Made by a program: the position numbers and the translations under genes. A DNA stretch of 30,867 nucleotides from Acidimicrobiia bacterium UBA4744 (lineage in GTDB: Bacteria; Actinomycetota; Acidimicrobiia; Spongiisociales; UBA4744): the NCBI GenBank assembly GCA_002403855.1, contig DHIO01000022.1, forward strand, positions 64,138 through 95,004, in the 5' to 3' direction. Positions 1 through 7,817 of this stretch are shown here, piece by piece. A model generated the notes under the pieces. It was not told where the DNA came from and made no database searches. It saw only the letters and a list, made by a program, of their open reading frames with translations. How positions within the stretch are numbered: position 1 is the stretch's first letter; every line of letters begins with the position of its first letter.

Positions 1-27
1 CCAATGTGCCCGCAACCTACCAGCAGC

Positions 28-45
28 CCCGATCACGAAATCGGG
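28..45. other. short inverted repeat at left edge
   Basis: CCCGAT (28-33) and ATCGGG (40-45) form a perfect 6-bp stem with a 6-nt loop. It may end an upstream gene outside the window, but there is no T-run. Confidence 0.25.
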
Positions 46-115
46 CATACGAATGCACATTCCACCGAGGCACCCGAGCGGCGCCTGGGTGTGCGTCTGA
101 CCCATGACCCCTCAT

Positions 116-121
116 TAATGT
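116..121 (+). promoter_or_regulatory. -10 element of the GNAT gene
   Basis: TAATGT lies exactly 6 nt before the ATG at 128, and no Shine-Dalgarno sequence is present. This spacing would place transcription initiation on the start codon, giving a leaderless mRNA. The -35 region is not recognisable. Confidence 0.4.
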
Positions 122-127
122 CAGGCT

Positions 128-760
128 ATGGACGACTCGGATGGGGCCAAGGTTTCGTTGCGACCCGCGGTACCGAGTGTGGAGGAGGGCCGTCTCTTCG
201 GTCAGTTCCTCGACGAAGCCCAGGAGAGTTGGTTCCGGGCTGCGCTAGGGCGGCGGGCATGCGACATCATTGCCCAGGCGTACATTCAACCAGGTCACGA
301 GCTTTCCTATCTGTATGTGACGTTCGCAGAGCAGGAGGGGCGAATCGTGGGCATGGCATCGGGGTATTCCTCCGAGGATCACCGAGCCTTCACGAACCAA
401 CTCCTCCAAACCACAGCAGGATGGCGTCACTACCGGCTGGCCACCTTTTCACGGATCTCACGGCGGCTGTTGAGGTTCATCGACTCGGTCCCCGACGGCG
501 ACTTCTACGTCAGAGCCCTTGCAGTCGATCCGGCCCACCGCGGTGCCGGTATCGGTACCCTTCTCATGCGTTCGCTCGAAGATACAGCTAGAGCCGCTGG
601 GTCGAGGCGTTTCGCACTGGACGTTGCCGCAAAGAACCGCAGAGCCCGAAGACTCTACGAATATCTCGGGATGACTGCCGAAGCCGAGTCACCAAGGTGG
701 TTCGGACTGCCCAATACGAATGCCATCCGCATGACCAAGCCGCTCGAGTCGGCTCGGTAA
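128..760 (+). CDS. GNAT-family N-acetyltransferase
   Basis: A 210-aa cytosolic enzyme expected to transfer acetyl from acetyl-CoA to an amine; the substrate is unknown. The acetyl-CoA pyrophosphate loop RGAGIG (138-143) follows the usual beta-4 strand VRALAVDP (128-135). The later NRRARRLYEYLGM (170-182) is the typical GNAT motif B. Length is slightly above the 150-180 aa of a minimal GNAT because of an N-terminal region of about 60 residues. The ATG at 128 has no ribosome site but a well-placed TANNNT box at 116-121, so a leaderless start is likely. It is convergent with the decarboxylase at 882-2273. The family is secure; the substrate is not. Confidence 0.9.
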   Translation: MDDSDGAKVSLRPAVPSVEEGRLFGQFLDEAQESWFRAALGRRACDIIAQAYIQPGHELSYLYVTFAEQEGRIVGMASGYSSEDHRAFTNQLLQTTAGWRHYRLATFSRISRRLLRFIDSVPDGDFYVRALAVDPAHRGAGIGTLLMRSLEDTARAAGSRRFALDVAAKNRRARRLYEYLGMTAEAESPRWFGLPNTNAIRMTKPLESAR

Positions 761-778
761 CGGCATCACATGCCGAGC
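752..778. terminator. hairpin between convergent genes
   Basis: CGGCAT (761-766) and ATGCCG (770-775) form a stem that GCT (752-754) and AGC (776-778) can extend across a bulge. It starts at the GNAT stop codon and lies before the convergent decarboxylase stop. There is no T-run, so termination is a guess from position and stem. Confidence 0.4.
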
Positions 779-881
779 AGAGTGCCATATCACCAAATCG
801 GTGCCGTGACAGGATTGCCGCCCACCCGCCCGATATCGCAGCACATATCGAGTGGGTGGAGCTGATAGTGCGGAATGACGG

Positions 882-2273
882 TTATGGGCGGCTGATTCGT
901 CGAACTGCGTTGGCGACGGCGCCGACCGATCGGTCGATGTCTTCCGATGTGGTGGACCAGTTGGACACCGATATCCGTAAGAGGCGCTCTCCGTGCCATG
1001 TCGTAGCCCCCAACCAGGCGTCTCCGCTTTCCTGGATCGCGAGAGCAACCCGGTCGGTTGTGGGTTCGTCGCCGACCCGGACCAGAACTTGATTGAGAAC
1101 CACGTCGTTCACAACGGCCACACCGTCGATGGCGTTCAATCCCTCGGCGAACCGGCGGGCCATCGCACAGCACCGATCGACGACGGCCTCGATCCCGGAA
1201 CGACCGAGGCTTCGCAATGCTGCCCATGTTGCGAATCCACGAGCGCGACGGGAAGACTCCAATACGAAGTCGCCTCCGCCGAAGTTTCTCCCTTGTTCTT
1301 GGCCGGTCAGGTAGTTGGCGGTGTACCCCATCGCCGCTGCATGAACTTCGGGCCGTGCACAGAACGCGTAACCAGAGTCGTAGGGCACGTTGAGCCACTT
1401 GTGACCGTCGCATCCCCATGAGTCTGCGAGTTCGACTCCATCAACGTGATGCCTGAGGTTCGAGCTGGCTCCCGCCCAAAGGCCAAATGCCCCATCGACG
1501 TGGACCCAGGCCTGGTGCTGCTTGGCGACGGCGCATATTCGTTGCAGGTCATCGAATGCTCCGGTGTTCACGTTGCCGGACTGAGCGCAAACAATCGTAG
1601 GGCCGGCAGCACCGCTTCTGAGCACGCCATCGAGAGCTTCGGCATCCATGGCGCCGTCGGGTCTCACGGGTACCAATTCCAATGCATTCTCGCCAAGACC
1701 GAGCAACCGCAATGTTCTATCGATCGTGGCGTGACGCTCACCACCGGCCACGACCCTAACTGTTGGTCCGCCGTTGAGGCCCTCGCGGCCCACGTCCCAA
1801 CCGTGATCACGCAGCACCTGCAACCTTGCGGCAGTGAGCCCGACAGTGTTTGCTGCCTGTGCCCCGGTCACGAAACCGACCGATGCTGAAGACGGAATAC
1901 CAAGGAGATCCTTGAGCCAAGATCCCGCAACATCCTCGAAGGCGAGCGATGCCGGCGAGCTTATCTCGTTGAAAGCAAGCTGATCCCAACCTGCTGTCAT
2001 CACATCGGCCACGAGGGCGGCATCGGTTGAGCCTCCGGTGACAAACCCGAAATATCTGGGTCCCGCTGATGCCATCAATCCCGGCCGGGCAGACTCGACA
2101 AGTTCATTCAGTACTTCGTCGAGAGATACCCCCTCTGCGGGCAACGATTGCGCGAGCGCGGCCACCAACTCGGAGCGTGTGGCCGGAGGAGCAACCTCCG
2201 ATTCCCCAAGCATCTCCCGATATCTGGCAATCTCAGCAACAGCGACCGCTAAACCGTCACGCAACTCCGACAT
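882..2273 (-). CDS. PLP-dependent decarboxylase (group II, aromatic/glutamate type)
   Basis: A 463-aa fold-type I PLP enzyme of the pyridoxal-dependent decarboxylase family (PF00282), probably removing the carboxyl group of an L-amino acid; aldehyde-forming variants also exist. HVDGAFG (258-264) supplies the Asp260 that contacts the PLP ring nitrogen. The Schiff-base lysine is K292 in GCDGHKWLN. The frame stays open to 2339, but the ATG at 2273 is preceded by AGAAGGA at proper spacing, so translation should begin there (MSELRDG). A paralogous decarboxylase lies at the right edge of the window, also on the minus strand. This copy has GAFG where classical decarboxylases have AAYG, so the substrate may differ. 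No partner transporter is adjacent. Confidence 0.88.
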   Translation of the reverse strand: MSELRDGLAVAVAEIARYREMLGESEVAPPATRSELVAALAQSLPAEGVSLDEVLNELVESARPGLMASAGPRYFGFVTGGSTDAALVADVMTAGWDQLAFNEISSPASLAFEDVAGSWLKDLLGIPSSASVGFVTGAQAANTVGLTAARLQVLRDHGWDVGREGLNGGPTVRVVAGGERHATIDRTLRLLGLGENALELVPVRPDGAMDAEALDGVLRSGAAGPTIVCAQSGNVNTGAFDDLQRICAVAKQHQAWVHVDGAFGLWAGASSNLRHHVDGVELADSWGCDGHKWLNVPYDSGYAFCARPEVHAAAMGYTANYLTGQEQGRNFGGGDFVLESSRRARGFATWAALRSLGRSGIEAVVDRCCAMARRFAEGLNAIDGVAVVNDVVLNQVLVRVGDEPTTDRVALAIQESGDAWLGATTWHGERLLRISVSNWSTTSEDIDRSVGAVANAVRRISRP

Positions 2274-2581
2274 GCGAATCCTTCTCCCGATGGGCCGGCA
2301 ACCGATACGTGAGTCAAGCAGATTCGCCCATGGCGGCACTTCCGTGCTCGTCTTGGGAGCGCCCCCTCACGACCCAGCGACGGTCCTCTTGCTCTCGTGA
2401 GTCGTAGTCGGCGCGATGCTCCGCGGCGCGTGCGCTACCTGCTCACGGCGTGTGCTCAAACCACCCGGACTCGGCGTCTACGTCGATCTCGACCAGCTCG
2501 ATCTCTGCCACGGCGCTGCCGGTGTGCTCGTTGCTCGAGGTCGTCCGGAACGGGATCCGGAGTCCCCCTACCTCCCGGGGG
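2274..2581 (-). other. gene-free stretch with a coding-like remnant
   Basis: No complete gene is visible in this 308-nt gap. On the minus strand, the frame ending in TGA at 2443-2445 reads about 45 codons with G/C at most third positions and ends in ESGWFEHTP. Its only in-frame start is a GTG at 2511, giving 22 aa. A purine-rich GGGAGG lies about 60 nt further upstream, just after the 37-aa membrane protein stops. It could be the tail of a lost or frameshifted second gene of that operon. Confidence 0.3.
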
Positions 2582-2695
2582 TCAGCCGGCCTTGTTCTTC
2601 TTGTCCCAGACGGACACCCCGTACAACACTCCGATCCCCACGAAGAAGACGCCGAGACCGCTGAGAAACTGACCCAGATCGACCAGGTTTTCCAC
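2582..2695 (-). CDS. 37-aa single-span membrane protein
   Basis: A small open frame from GTG at 2695 to TGA at 2582. Reading MENLVDLGQFLSG, then a hydrophobic stretch at about residues 9-29 rich in Gly, Val and Phe, it ends in a charged WDKKNKAG. This is one transmembrane helix with a positive cytosolic tail. GAGAGG stands 5 nt before the GTG, a convincing ribosome site. It lies 179 nt downstream of the four-TM gene 2875-3357 on the same strand and may share its transcript. The family is not recognised. The signal, hydrophobic core and G/C-rich third positions together make it likely real. Confidence 0.6.
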   Translation of the reverse strand: MENLVDLGQFLSGLGVFFVGIGVLYGVSVWDKKNKAG

Positions 2696-2874
2696 GTTTA
2701 CCTCTCGTTCGTTTGTCGTACCTGCACGGAGTCTATGAGGGGCAACCTCGCCTAGAGGCCTATCGGTTGTCTCTCACGGTGCCGTTCGACCGCTTGGCGG
2801 GTGCTACGACGCATGGCGGGCGGTCTGACCGTCCCCTCGACCCGGTAGCCGGTGCTCTGATCCGTGACCCGTGG

Positions 2875-3357
2875 TCAGTGGGGCTGCAGTTCCTGGCGCG
2901 GCTTCTCCGTGGCGACCTCTTCGTCGGTGAGTTCCTTGATCCGGCGCGCTTCGAATAGGTAGGCGAGGGCATGGCTGATCAGCCCCACCCCCCACGGGAT
3001 GGTGATCCAGTAGGCGTATTCCAGCCCTCCCCCGCCGACGATGTCCTGGATCCACAGGAACGCGTTGACCACTACAAAGATGCCGGTATGCCACATCAGA
3101 CCTGCGAACTCGCTTTGCCGCCGGTGGACCCGCGGGTGGCGCCTTTCCCACACCACCAGCGCCACGGTGAGCAGCAGCAGTAGACCTCCGCCGATCGCCA
3201 GACCATAGCCCCACCCGGCCGAGATCTCCCCAACCTGCCAGGTGAGTTCGCCCCCTAGTCCCAGTGACTGGTTTCCACCGCCGAACAGGATGAATAGGCC
3301 CAGGAACGCGGCGATGGCGCCGACGATTCCCAGCACCCACTCGGTTACCCTGGTCAT
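2875..3357 (-). CDS. 2TM-domain membrane protein
   Basis: A 160-aa integral membrane protein with four predicted spans at about residues 7-26, 50-70, 88-104 and 114-134. The C-terminal pair fits the 2TM domain (PF13239), found alone or on sensor kinases: WHTGIFVVVNAFLW, then PWGVGLISHALAYLFE, followed by a charged helix. The N-terminal pair is an extra hairpin. The ATG at 3357 follows an almost ideal AAGGAGGTG ribosome site, so the start is secure. It is divergent from the KamA-like gene, and the shared 174-nt spacer holds two inverted repeats. The biochemical function is unknown. Confidence 0.8.
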   Translation of the reverse strand: MTRVTEWVLGIVGAIAAFLGLFILFGGGNQSLGLGGELTWQVGEISAGWGYGLAIGGGLLLLLTVALVVWERRHPRVHRRQSEFAGLMWHTGIFVVVNAFLWIQDIVGGGGLEYAYWITIPWGVGLISHALAYLFEARRIKELTDEEVATEKPRQELQPH

Positions 3358-3382
3358 CCTTCACCTCCTTCGTTCGGGTCTC

Positions 3383-3407
3383 TCCCCCAGTAGACGCCCT
3401 TGGGGGA
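3383..3407. promoter_or_regulatory. inverted repeat in divergent promoter region (proximal to 2TM gene)
   Basis: TCCCCCA (3383-3389) and TGGGGGA (3401-3407) are perfect 7-bp arms around an 11-nt centre, 26 bp upstream of the 2TM gene start. The position suits an operator. Confidence 0.4.
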
Positions 3408-3465
3408 AGCCAGTCAAGGGTCGAACACCACTACGGGATCGAGGGCGCCTGAGACCTTGAGTGAC

Positions 3466-3485
3466 CCCTACCGGGTTGGGTAGGG
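3466..3485. promoter_or_regulatory. inverted repeat upstream of KamA-like gene
   Basis: CCCTACC (3466-3472) and GGTAGGG (3479-3485) form perfect 7-bp arms with a 6-nt centre, 46 nt before the GTG of the KamA-like gene. TTGTCA (3486-3491) and TAGACA follow at 15-nt spacing as a weak promoter candidate. An operator or a 5'-leader hairpin are both possible. Confidence 0.4.
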
Positions 3486-3531
3486 TTGTCAGGAGCCAAC
3501 AGCGCTTAGACAGCCACGACGGGTAGTCGAA

Positions 3532-4842
3532 GTGTCACTCTTGGAAGCATCGACTGTTGAACACCAGCCCTACCGGGCGGTCAACCGTCTCACCATTGGC
3601 AACACCCGGGTATGGGCCTCTCTCGGCAAGGAACTCCGTGAAGCAATCGAGATCGTTTCGCACGTATTGCCGTTCCGCACCAACCGCTATGTGATCGACC
3701 ATCTCATCGACTGGGAGCGGGTACCGGACGACCCGATATTCCAGCTCACCTTCCCGCAGAGGGGCATGCTGCCTCCAGAGGACTACGCCGCCCTCGTCGG
3801 GCTGGTCAATGCCGGGGCCCCCCAAGGTGAGATCTCCGCGTTGGTGGAGCGGATCCGATTGCGGCTCAACCCTCAACCCGCCGGCCAGAAGACCCACAAC
3901 GTCCCGGTGCTAGATGGTGTGAGACTCCCGGGTCTGCAACACAAATATCGGGAAACGGTGTTGTTCTTCCCGAAGCGGGGCCAAACCTGTCACGCCTACT
4001 GCTCCTACTGCTTCCGGTGGGCTCAGTTCGTTCGAATCAAGGACATCCGTTTCGCCGCCACCGAGACCCACCAACTGCTCGAGTATCTGAAACGGCACCC
4101 CGAGGTAACCGACGTGTTGATCACGGGTGGCGATCCCATGATCATGAGAACCGCTGCTCTGGCCGAAATCATCGAGCCGCTGTTGGATCTCGATCGTCTC
4201 TCCTCGATCCGCATCGGCACCAAATCCGTCGCCACTTGGCCGCAGCGGTTCCTGACCGACCATGACGCCGACGACGTTCTCCGGCTGTTTGAGCGGGTGG
4301 TCGAGTCCGGGAAGCAACTCGCGCTCATGGCTCACTACAGCCACCCGATCGAACTGTCTACCGATCAGGCTCGAGACGCCATTCGTCGCATTCGCTCCTC
4401 CGGAGCAAACATTCGCATGCAGAGCCCCGTCGCCCGCCGCATCAACGATGACTCCTCCACCTGGGTGGAGATGTGGCAGAAGGGTGTGCAGCTCGGATGC
4501 ATCCCGTACTACATGTTCGTCGTCCGAGACACCGGAGCACGGGAGTACTTCGAGCTTCCACTCGCCCGCTGCCTGGAGATCTATGCGAGCGCCTATCGAC
4601 GCGTTTCAGGTCTCGCCCGCACTGTGCGTGGGCCCTCCATGTCGGCATTCGCCGGCAAGGTCAACGTCGAAGGCCGAGCAACCATTGGCAACAAGGACGT
4701 CTTCGTTCTCGAATTCTTGCAGGCTCGGAATCCGGAGTTGGCCCGTCGACCCTTCTTCGCCCTCTTCGATCCGAAGGCCACTTGGTTCGATCAGCTCAGA
4801 CCGGCTTCGGAGGCGGACAACGAGTTCTTCCTACCCCTCTGA
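3532..4842 (+). CDS. KamA-family radical SAM aminomutase
   Basis: A 436-aa protein of the lysine 2,3-aminomutase family, whose members move an amino group between adjacent carbons using a [4Fe-4S] cluster, S-adenosylmethionine and PLP. The cluster ligands are C153, C157 and C160 in CHAYCSYC, the CX3CX2C pattern, followed by FRW. The SAM-contacting GGDP sits at 199-202. The PLP lysine is probably K376 in SAFAGKVNVEG, where classical lysine aminomutases have a Gly-rich PGGGGK; the loop is altered but the lysine remains. The C-terminal cysteines that bind zinc in clostridial enzymes are not apparent. The start is GTG at 3532 with no clear ribosome site. The substrate could be lysine, arginine or another amino acid. 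No biosynthetic neighbours are visible. Confidence 0.85.
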   Translation: MSLLEASTVEHQPYRAVNRLTIGNTRVWASLGKELREAIEIVSHVLPFRTNRYVIDHLIDWERVPDDPIFQLTFPQRGMLPPEDYAALVGLVNAGAPQGEISALVERIRLRLNPQPAGQKTHNVPVLDGVRLPGLQHKYRETVLFFPKRGQTCHAYCSYCFRWAQFVRIKDIRFAATETHQLLEYLKRHPEVTDVLITGGDPMIMRTAALAEIIEPLLDLDRLSSIRIGTKSVATWPQRFLTDHDADDVLRLFERVVESGKQLALMAHYSHPIELSTDQARDAIRRIRSSGANIRMQSPVARRINDDSSTWVEMWQKGVQLGCIPYYMFVVRDTGAREYFELPLARCLEIYASAYRRVSGLARTVRGPSMSAFAGKVNVEGRATIGNKDVFVLEFLQARNPELARRPFFALFDPKATWFDQLRPASEADNEFFLPL

Positions 4843-5064
4843 CGGGTCGGCCGAACGTGGCCATCCGGATTCCCGGTTTGTGAACCTCAGGTACCCGGCC
4901 CGGCCACCAACGGAGAACTGCTGATCGGCAACAACACCACCTCATCCAACACCACAACGGAATCCGGCAATTGGAGATTGTGACTTCCGGCCCTTCGGCC
5001 GCTCATCCCGCTTGTGATACGGGTTCAGGGGGAGGTACGTCGCCCCCCCCGACACCGACCACCC

Positions 5065-5559
5065 ATGACTGCCAAACCCCTCGTACTGCTCGATATGGAT
5101 GGAGTCGTCAACGACCTCCAGGCACTCGACGTGCTGCTCCCGCTCGGCCCCGACTCCCCCCAAGTCGCCCAAAACCTGGGAGTCACCCTCATGCACTCCT
5201 ATGGGTTCCCCCTCGCCATCCCGTACTACATGCCGGAACTGATCCAAGAGCTTGCAGTCCGCGCCGAGATCTGGTGGTGCACCACCTGGCGAGAAGCCGC
5301 CAACGACGACATCGCCGGCCACCTCGGGGTGGGGCCTTTCCCGGTGATCGATCGGGAAGGCTACGACCTCTCCGGGCTGGACTGGAAGATCCGCAACGTC
5401 CGGCCGCTCGTCGAACGGGCCCAACGTCGAGGCCGGAAGGTGATATGGATCGAGGACTTCGACGGTGACCTGCCCGACCTCGACGGAATCGTCTACATCG
5501 ACACCGGTGAGCGGGAACGGCTGCAACCCTCCGACATTCCCCTCGATGTGTTCGAGTGA
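5065..5559 (+). CDS. HAD-fold protein, HAD_SAK_2-like
   Basis: A 164-aa single-domain haloacid dehalogenase fold protein. The nucleophile motif is LLDMDGVVND with D10 and D12. Motif II is TT at 73-74 in WWCTTW, a candidate motif III Lys is K108, and the acidic motif IV is WIEDFDGD (128-135). It is short, without a large cap domain, like the actinobacterial HAD group related to RNA-repair (Swiss-army-knife) HAD domains (PF18143). It is therefore probably a phosphatase acting on nucleotides or nucleic-acid ends. The ATG at 5065 is chosen because DMDG should lie near the N-terminus; no ribosome site is obvious, and a GTG at 5014 is the alternative. Its stop overlaps the next GTG by GTGA, so it heads a coupled three-gene operon with two ADP-ribosylglycohydrolase-type genes. 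Confidence 0.75.
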   Translation: MTAKPLVLLDMDGVVNDLQALDVLLPLGPDSPQVAQNLGVTLMHSYGFPLAIPYYMPELIQELAVRAEIWWCTTWREAANDDIAGHLGVGPFPVIDREGYDLSGLDWKIRNVRPLVERAQRRGRKVIWIEDFDGDLPDLDGIVYIDTGERERLQPSDIPLDVFE

Positions 5560-6062
5560 CGGCACACCGATGGAATCGGACCACCGAATCACCTGGACCC
5601 CTCGACCCGCCCTCGCGCAGCGGTAGCGTGGGGGGCAGCAGCCATGGGGTGTGGATGGGATACGAGGCCGGAATCGATGAGCTTCGATCCAGGGAGCTGA
5701 TTCCCCCACCCTGGGAACCCGACCCGGTCCGGCTGACCGACCGGCTGCAGGCGATCGGCGAGTTGCTCGACGGGACCCCCGAGCAGGCCTTCGCCTGCAT
5801 GTGGAACGGGGCGTTCGTGCTGGAGTCACTCCCGGCCGCCCCATGGTGTTTCCTCCATCCCCCGCAAGATCTCGAGAAAGTGCCGGTCACCGCCGTCAAC
5901 CGGGGCCGGGACGCCGACACGGTGGCGGCCATGGCCGGTGCCTACCACGGTGAGGCGGCGCTCCCCCACCGCTGGCTGGACGATCGGGAGTTCGCCGCCG
6001 AGTTGCGGGACCTCGCCGACCCGCTCCGCCCGCTCGCCGGGGTGGACGGCGGGCAGCCGTGA
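5556..6062 (+). CDS. half-length ADP-ribosylglycohydrolase-like protein (C-terminal part only)
   Basis: 168 aa from the GTG that overlaps the HAD stop, or 135 aa from ATG 5655. Residues 74-140 match the C-terminal half of DraG/ARH hydrolases. NRGRDADTVAAMAGAYHG (115-132) corresponds to the second metal motif GGDSDTxAxxxGxxxGAxxG and keeps both aspartates, followed by ALPHRW. The first metal motif (TDDT) and the whole N-terminal half are absent. The initial ~33 residues are low in complexity, so the coupling GTG may only position ribosomes for ATG 5655. It overlaps the next, full-length hydrolase by GTGA. It could be a regulatory or heterodimer subunit, or a truncated duplicate kept in frame. 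Homology is secure; activity is doubtful. Confidence 0.7.
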   Translation: MTAHRWNRTTESPGPLDPPSRSGSVGGSSHGVWMGYEAGIDELRSRELIPPPWEPDPVRLTDRLQAIGELLDGTPEQAFACMWNGAFVLESLPAAPWCFLHPPQDLEKVPVTAVNRGRDADTVAAMAGAYHGEAALPHRWLDDREFAAELRDLADPLRPLAGVDGGQP

Positions 6063-7108
6063 CCGCCCCCACCACCGCTTCCCGGATCCGGGGCTGCTTG
6101 CTCGGTGGCGGGGTCGGCGACGCGATGGGCGCCCCGGTCGAGTTCCTTTCGCTCACCGAGATCCGTGCTGCCTTCGGACCCGACGGGCTGGCCGGCTACG
6201 CCCCCGCCTACGGACGGACCGGGGCGATTACCGACGACACCCAGATGACCCTCTTCACCGCCGAAGGGCTGCTCCGCACCCAGGCACTTCATGAAGAGGA
6301 GGGGGTCGCTCATCCCCCGTCGATCCTGCACCGTTCCTATCTGCGCTGGCTGCACACCCAGGGGCACCCCGGGCAAGGGATCGGCGACCGGAAGGATCCG
6401 GACGGGTGGCTCATCACCCAGCCGGTGCTGCACCATCGGCGCTCCCCCGGCAACACCTGCCTAGCGGCCTTGAGGTCGGGTCGAATGGGCTCACTCGCTG
6501 AACGGCTCAACGACAGCAAGGGCTGCGGCGGGGTGATGCGGGTGGCACCGATCGGGCTGGTCGCTGCGCATCCGCTCGTGCTGGGCGTGCAAGCGGCCGC
6601 CATCACGCACGGCCACCCCAGCGGTTACCTGGCGGCAGGAGCGTTCGCCCGGATCATCGCCGGTCTCCACGCCGGTGGAGGGCTTCGGGAATCAATCGAG
6701 GAAACCCTGGAGGTGCTGGGAGGATGGCCCGACCATGAGGAAACCACGGTCGCCGTCCGGGCGGCGATCGACCTGGCCGACAACGGCCCGCCTACGCCGG
6801 ACAGGGTCGAGCAGTTGGGAGGAGGCTGGGTGGCCGAAGAGGCACTCGCCATCGGCGTCTATTGCGCCCTCACCGCCCCGGACTTCCGCACCGGGATCCT
6901 GGCGGCGGTCAACCACAGCGGCGACAGCGACTCCACCGGAGCCATCACCGGCAACCTGCTGGGCGCCCTGCTCGGTGAAGAAGCCATCCCCTCGCCTTGG
7001 ACCGACGAATTGGAAGCCCACCACCTCATCGCCCAGATCGCCGACGACCTCATTGCAGCGTTCGTCCAAGGAGCTTCAGTCGACTCCGGGCGGTACCCGA
7101 CCTGGTGA
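6059..7108 (+). CDS. ADP-ribosylglycohydrolase (DraG/ARH family)
   Basis: A 349-aa full-length member of PF03747, whose enzymes remove ADP-ribose from modified proteins or nucleic acids with two Mg2+ or Mn2+ ions. The N-terminal GCLLGGGVGDAMGAPVEF (12-29) is typical. The first metal site is ITDDTQMTLF (57-66) and the second is GDSDSTGAITG (288-298), with Ser replacing the usual Thr as in many bacterial members. All expected acidic ligands are present. It begins at a GTG overlapping the preceding stop, so translation is probably coupled to the truncated paralogue and to the HAD gene. No ADP-ribosyltransferase or nitrogenase gene is in view. The target could be an ADP-ribosylated protein, RNA or DNA end. 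Confidence 0.9.
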   Translation: MTAPTTASRIRGCLLGGGVGDAMGAPVEFLSLTEIRAAFGPDGLAGYAPAYGRTGAITDDTQMTLFTAEGLLRTQALHEEEGVAHPPSILHRSYLRWLHTQGHPGQGIGDRKDPDGWLITQPVLHHRRSPGNTCLAALRSGRMGSLAERLNDSKGCGGVMRVAPIGLVAAHPLVLGVQAAAITHGHPSGYLAAGAFARIIAGLHAGGGLRESIEETLEVLGGWPDHEETTVAVRAAIDLADNGPPTPDRVEQLGGGWVAEEALAIGVYCALTAPDFRTGILAAVNHSGDSDSTGAITGNLLGALLGEEAIPSPWTDELEAHHLIAQIADDLIAAFVQGASVDSGRYPTW

Positions 7109-7130
7109 CGGAGACGGCTCCAGCCCCGAC

Positions 7131-7177
7131 CCGGCCGTGATGTCCGGTGACGTCTGGTGGCGTTCGGTGACGGCCGG
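7131..7177. repeat. inverted repeat downstream of ADP-ribosylglycohydrolase
   Basis: CCGGCCGT (7131-7138) and ACGGCCGG (7170-7177) are perfect 8-bp arms enclosing 31 nt, starting 23 nt after the stop. It may act as a weak terminator; there is no T-run. Confidence 0.3.
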
Positions 7178-7241
7178 TGCTGGGAGACCGGTGGTTCGTG
7201 ATGACGAGTCCGGTTTCGTGATGTCTAGGGAGGCCCGTACG

Positions 7242-7261
7242 TTTGACCCAGATTTGACCCA
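7242..7261. repeat. tandem TTTGACCCA repeats
   Basis: TTTGACCCA occurs at 7242-7250 and again at 7253-7261, an 11-bp period. Just upstream, GGTTCGTGATG and GGTTTCGTGATG form another near-repeat pair. They lie 137-156 nt before the small gene at 7398. Possible regulator half-sites; function unknown. Confidence 0.4.
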
Positions 7262-7397
7262 TCGCCCTCAAAGATGCTCGACATGCGCCGTTTCGAGCGC
7301 ACCAGGGGGTGCGCAGGCAATATCGAACATACCCACCGATCGGGGGAGCGGCTAGTCGCCCCGGGGGGCAGTCTGGTTCACATGGCACAATGTACCC

Positions 7398-7676
7398 GTG
7401 GCCGTGAGTCGTGCAGAGAGGCGAAGGGACCGAACGCCCAGGGCAATCGCCGTGTTTGGCGAGGAACGGGCGCCGTTTGCTCTCGATCTCTTGGAACTCA
7501 CCGAACTGGCGTGGCACGACTGCTACGGAGAGATCACGCCACCCGAGGGCGTGATCGAGGACATGCTTCTGCTCAGTGAGGGGAGCATCGAGCGACTCAT
7601 CCAAGTGACGCGACTAGGCGTGACGGATTGGCGTGATCTCAAGGTTGCGGCTGACGAGTTTCGCAACCGCAGATAG
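7398..7676 (+). CDS. conserved hypothetical protein, 92 aa
   Basis: An alpha-helical small protein with a basic N-terminus (RAERRRDR) and a helical body, ELTELAWHDCYGEI (33-46), then an acidic helix and the end DEFRNRR. Sequences of this kind recur as unnamed small actinobacterial proteins, but I cannot assign a domain or function. The GTG at 7398 follows no clear ribosome site; another GTG in frame at 7404 is possible. It stands alone, about 290 nt after the glycohydrolase operon and 141 nt before a strong terminator, so it is probably monocistronic. Confidence 0.55.
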   Translation: MAVSRAERRRDRTPRAIAVFGEERAPFALDLLELTELAWHDCYGEITPPEGVIEDMLLLSEGSIERLIQVTRLGVTDWRDLKVAADEFRNRR

Positions 7677-7817
7677 CCGGTATTCGGCCCGGCCGGCTGA
7701 TGGTCAAAGCCATCTTCCGGCACCTCACCCCTGGTGAACAGCGCATCACCTCCGGGCTTCGATCCAACGCCAACACTCCCCAACCTCCAGTCGGGTCCCC
7801 GACCTCAAGGTGACAAG

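Noticed and set aside
5556..5654. Missing N-terminal half of the first ARH hidden by a frameshift
   Set aside because: I read the region upstream of 5655 in all plus frames and saw no TDDT motif or ARH-like N-terminus; the space is filled by the HAD gene.
4942..5844. 300-aa minus-strand frame over the HAD gene
   Set aside because: Antisense shadow of the HAD and half-ARH genes with no recognisable motifs.
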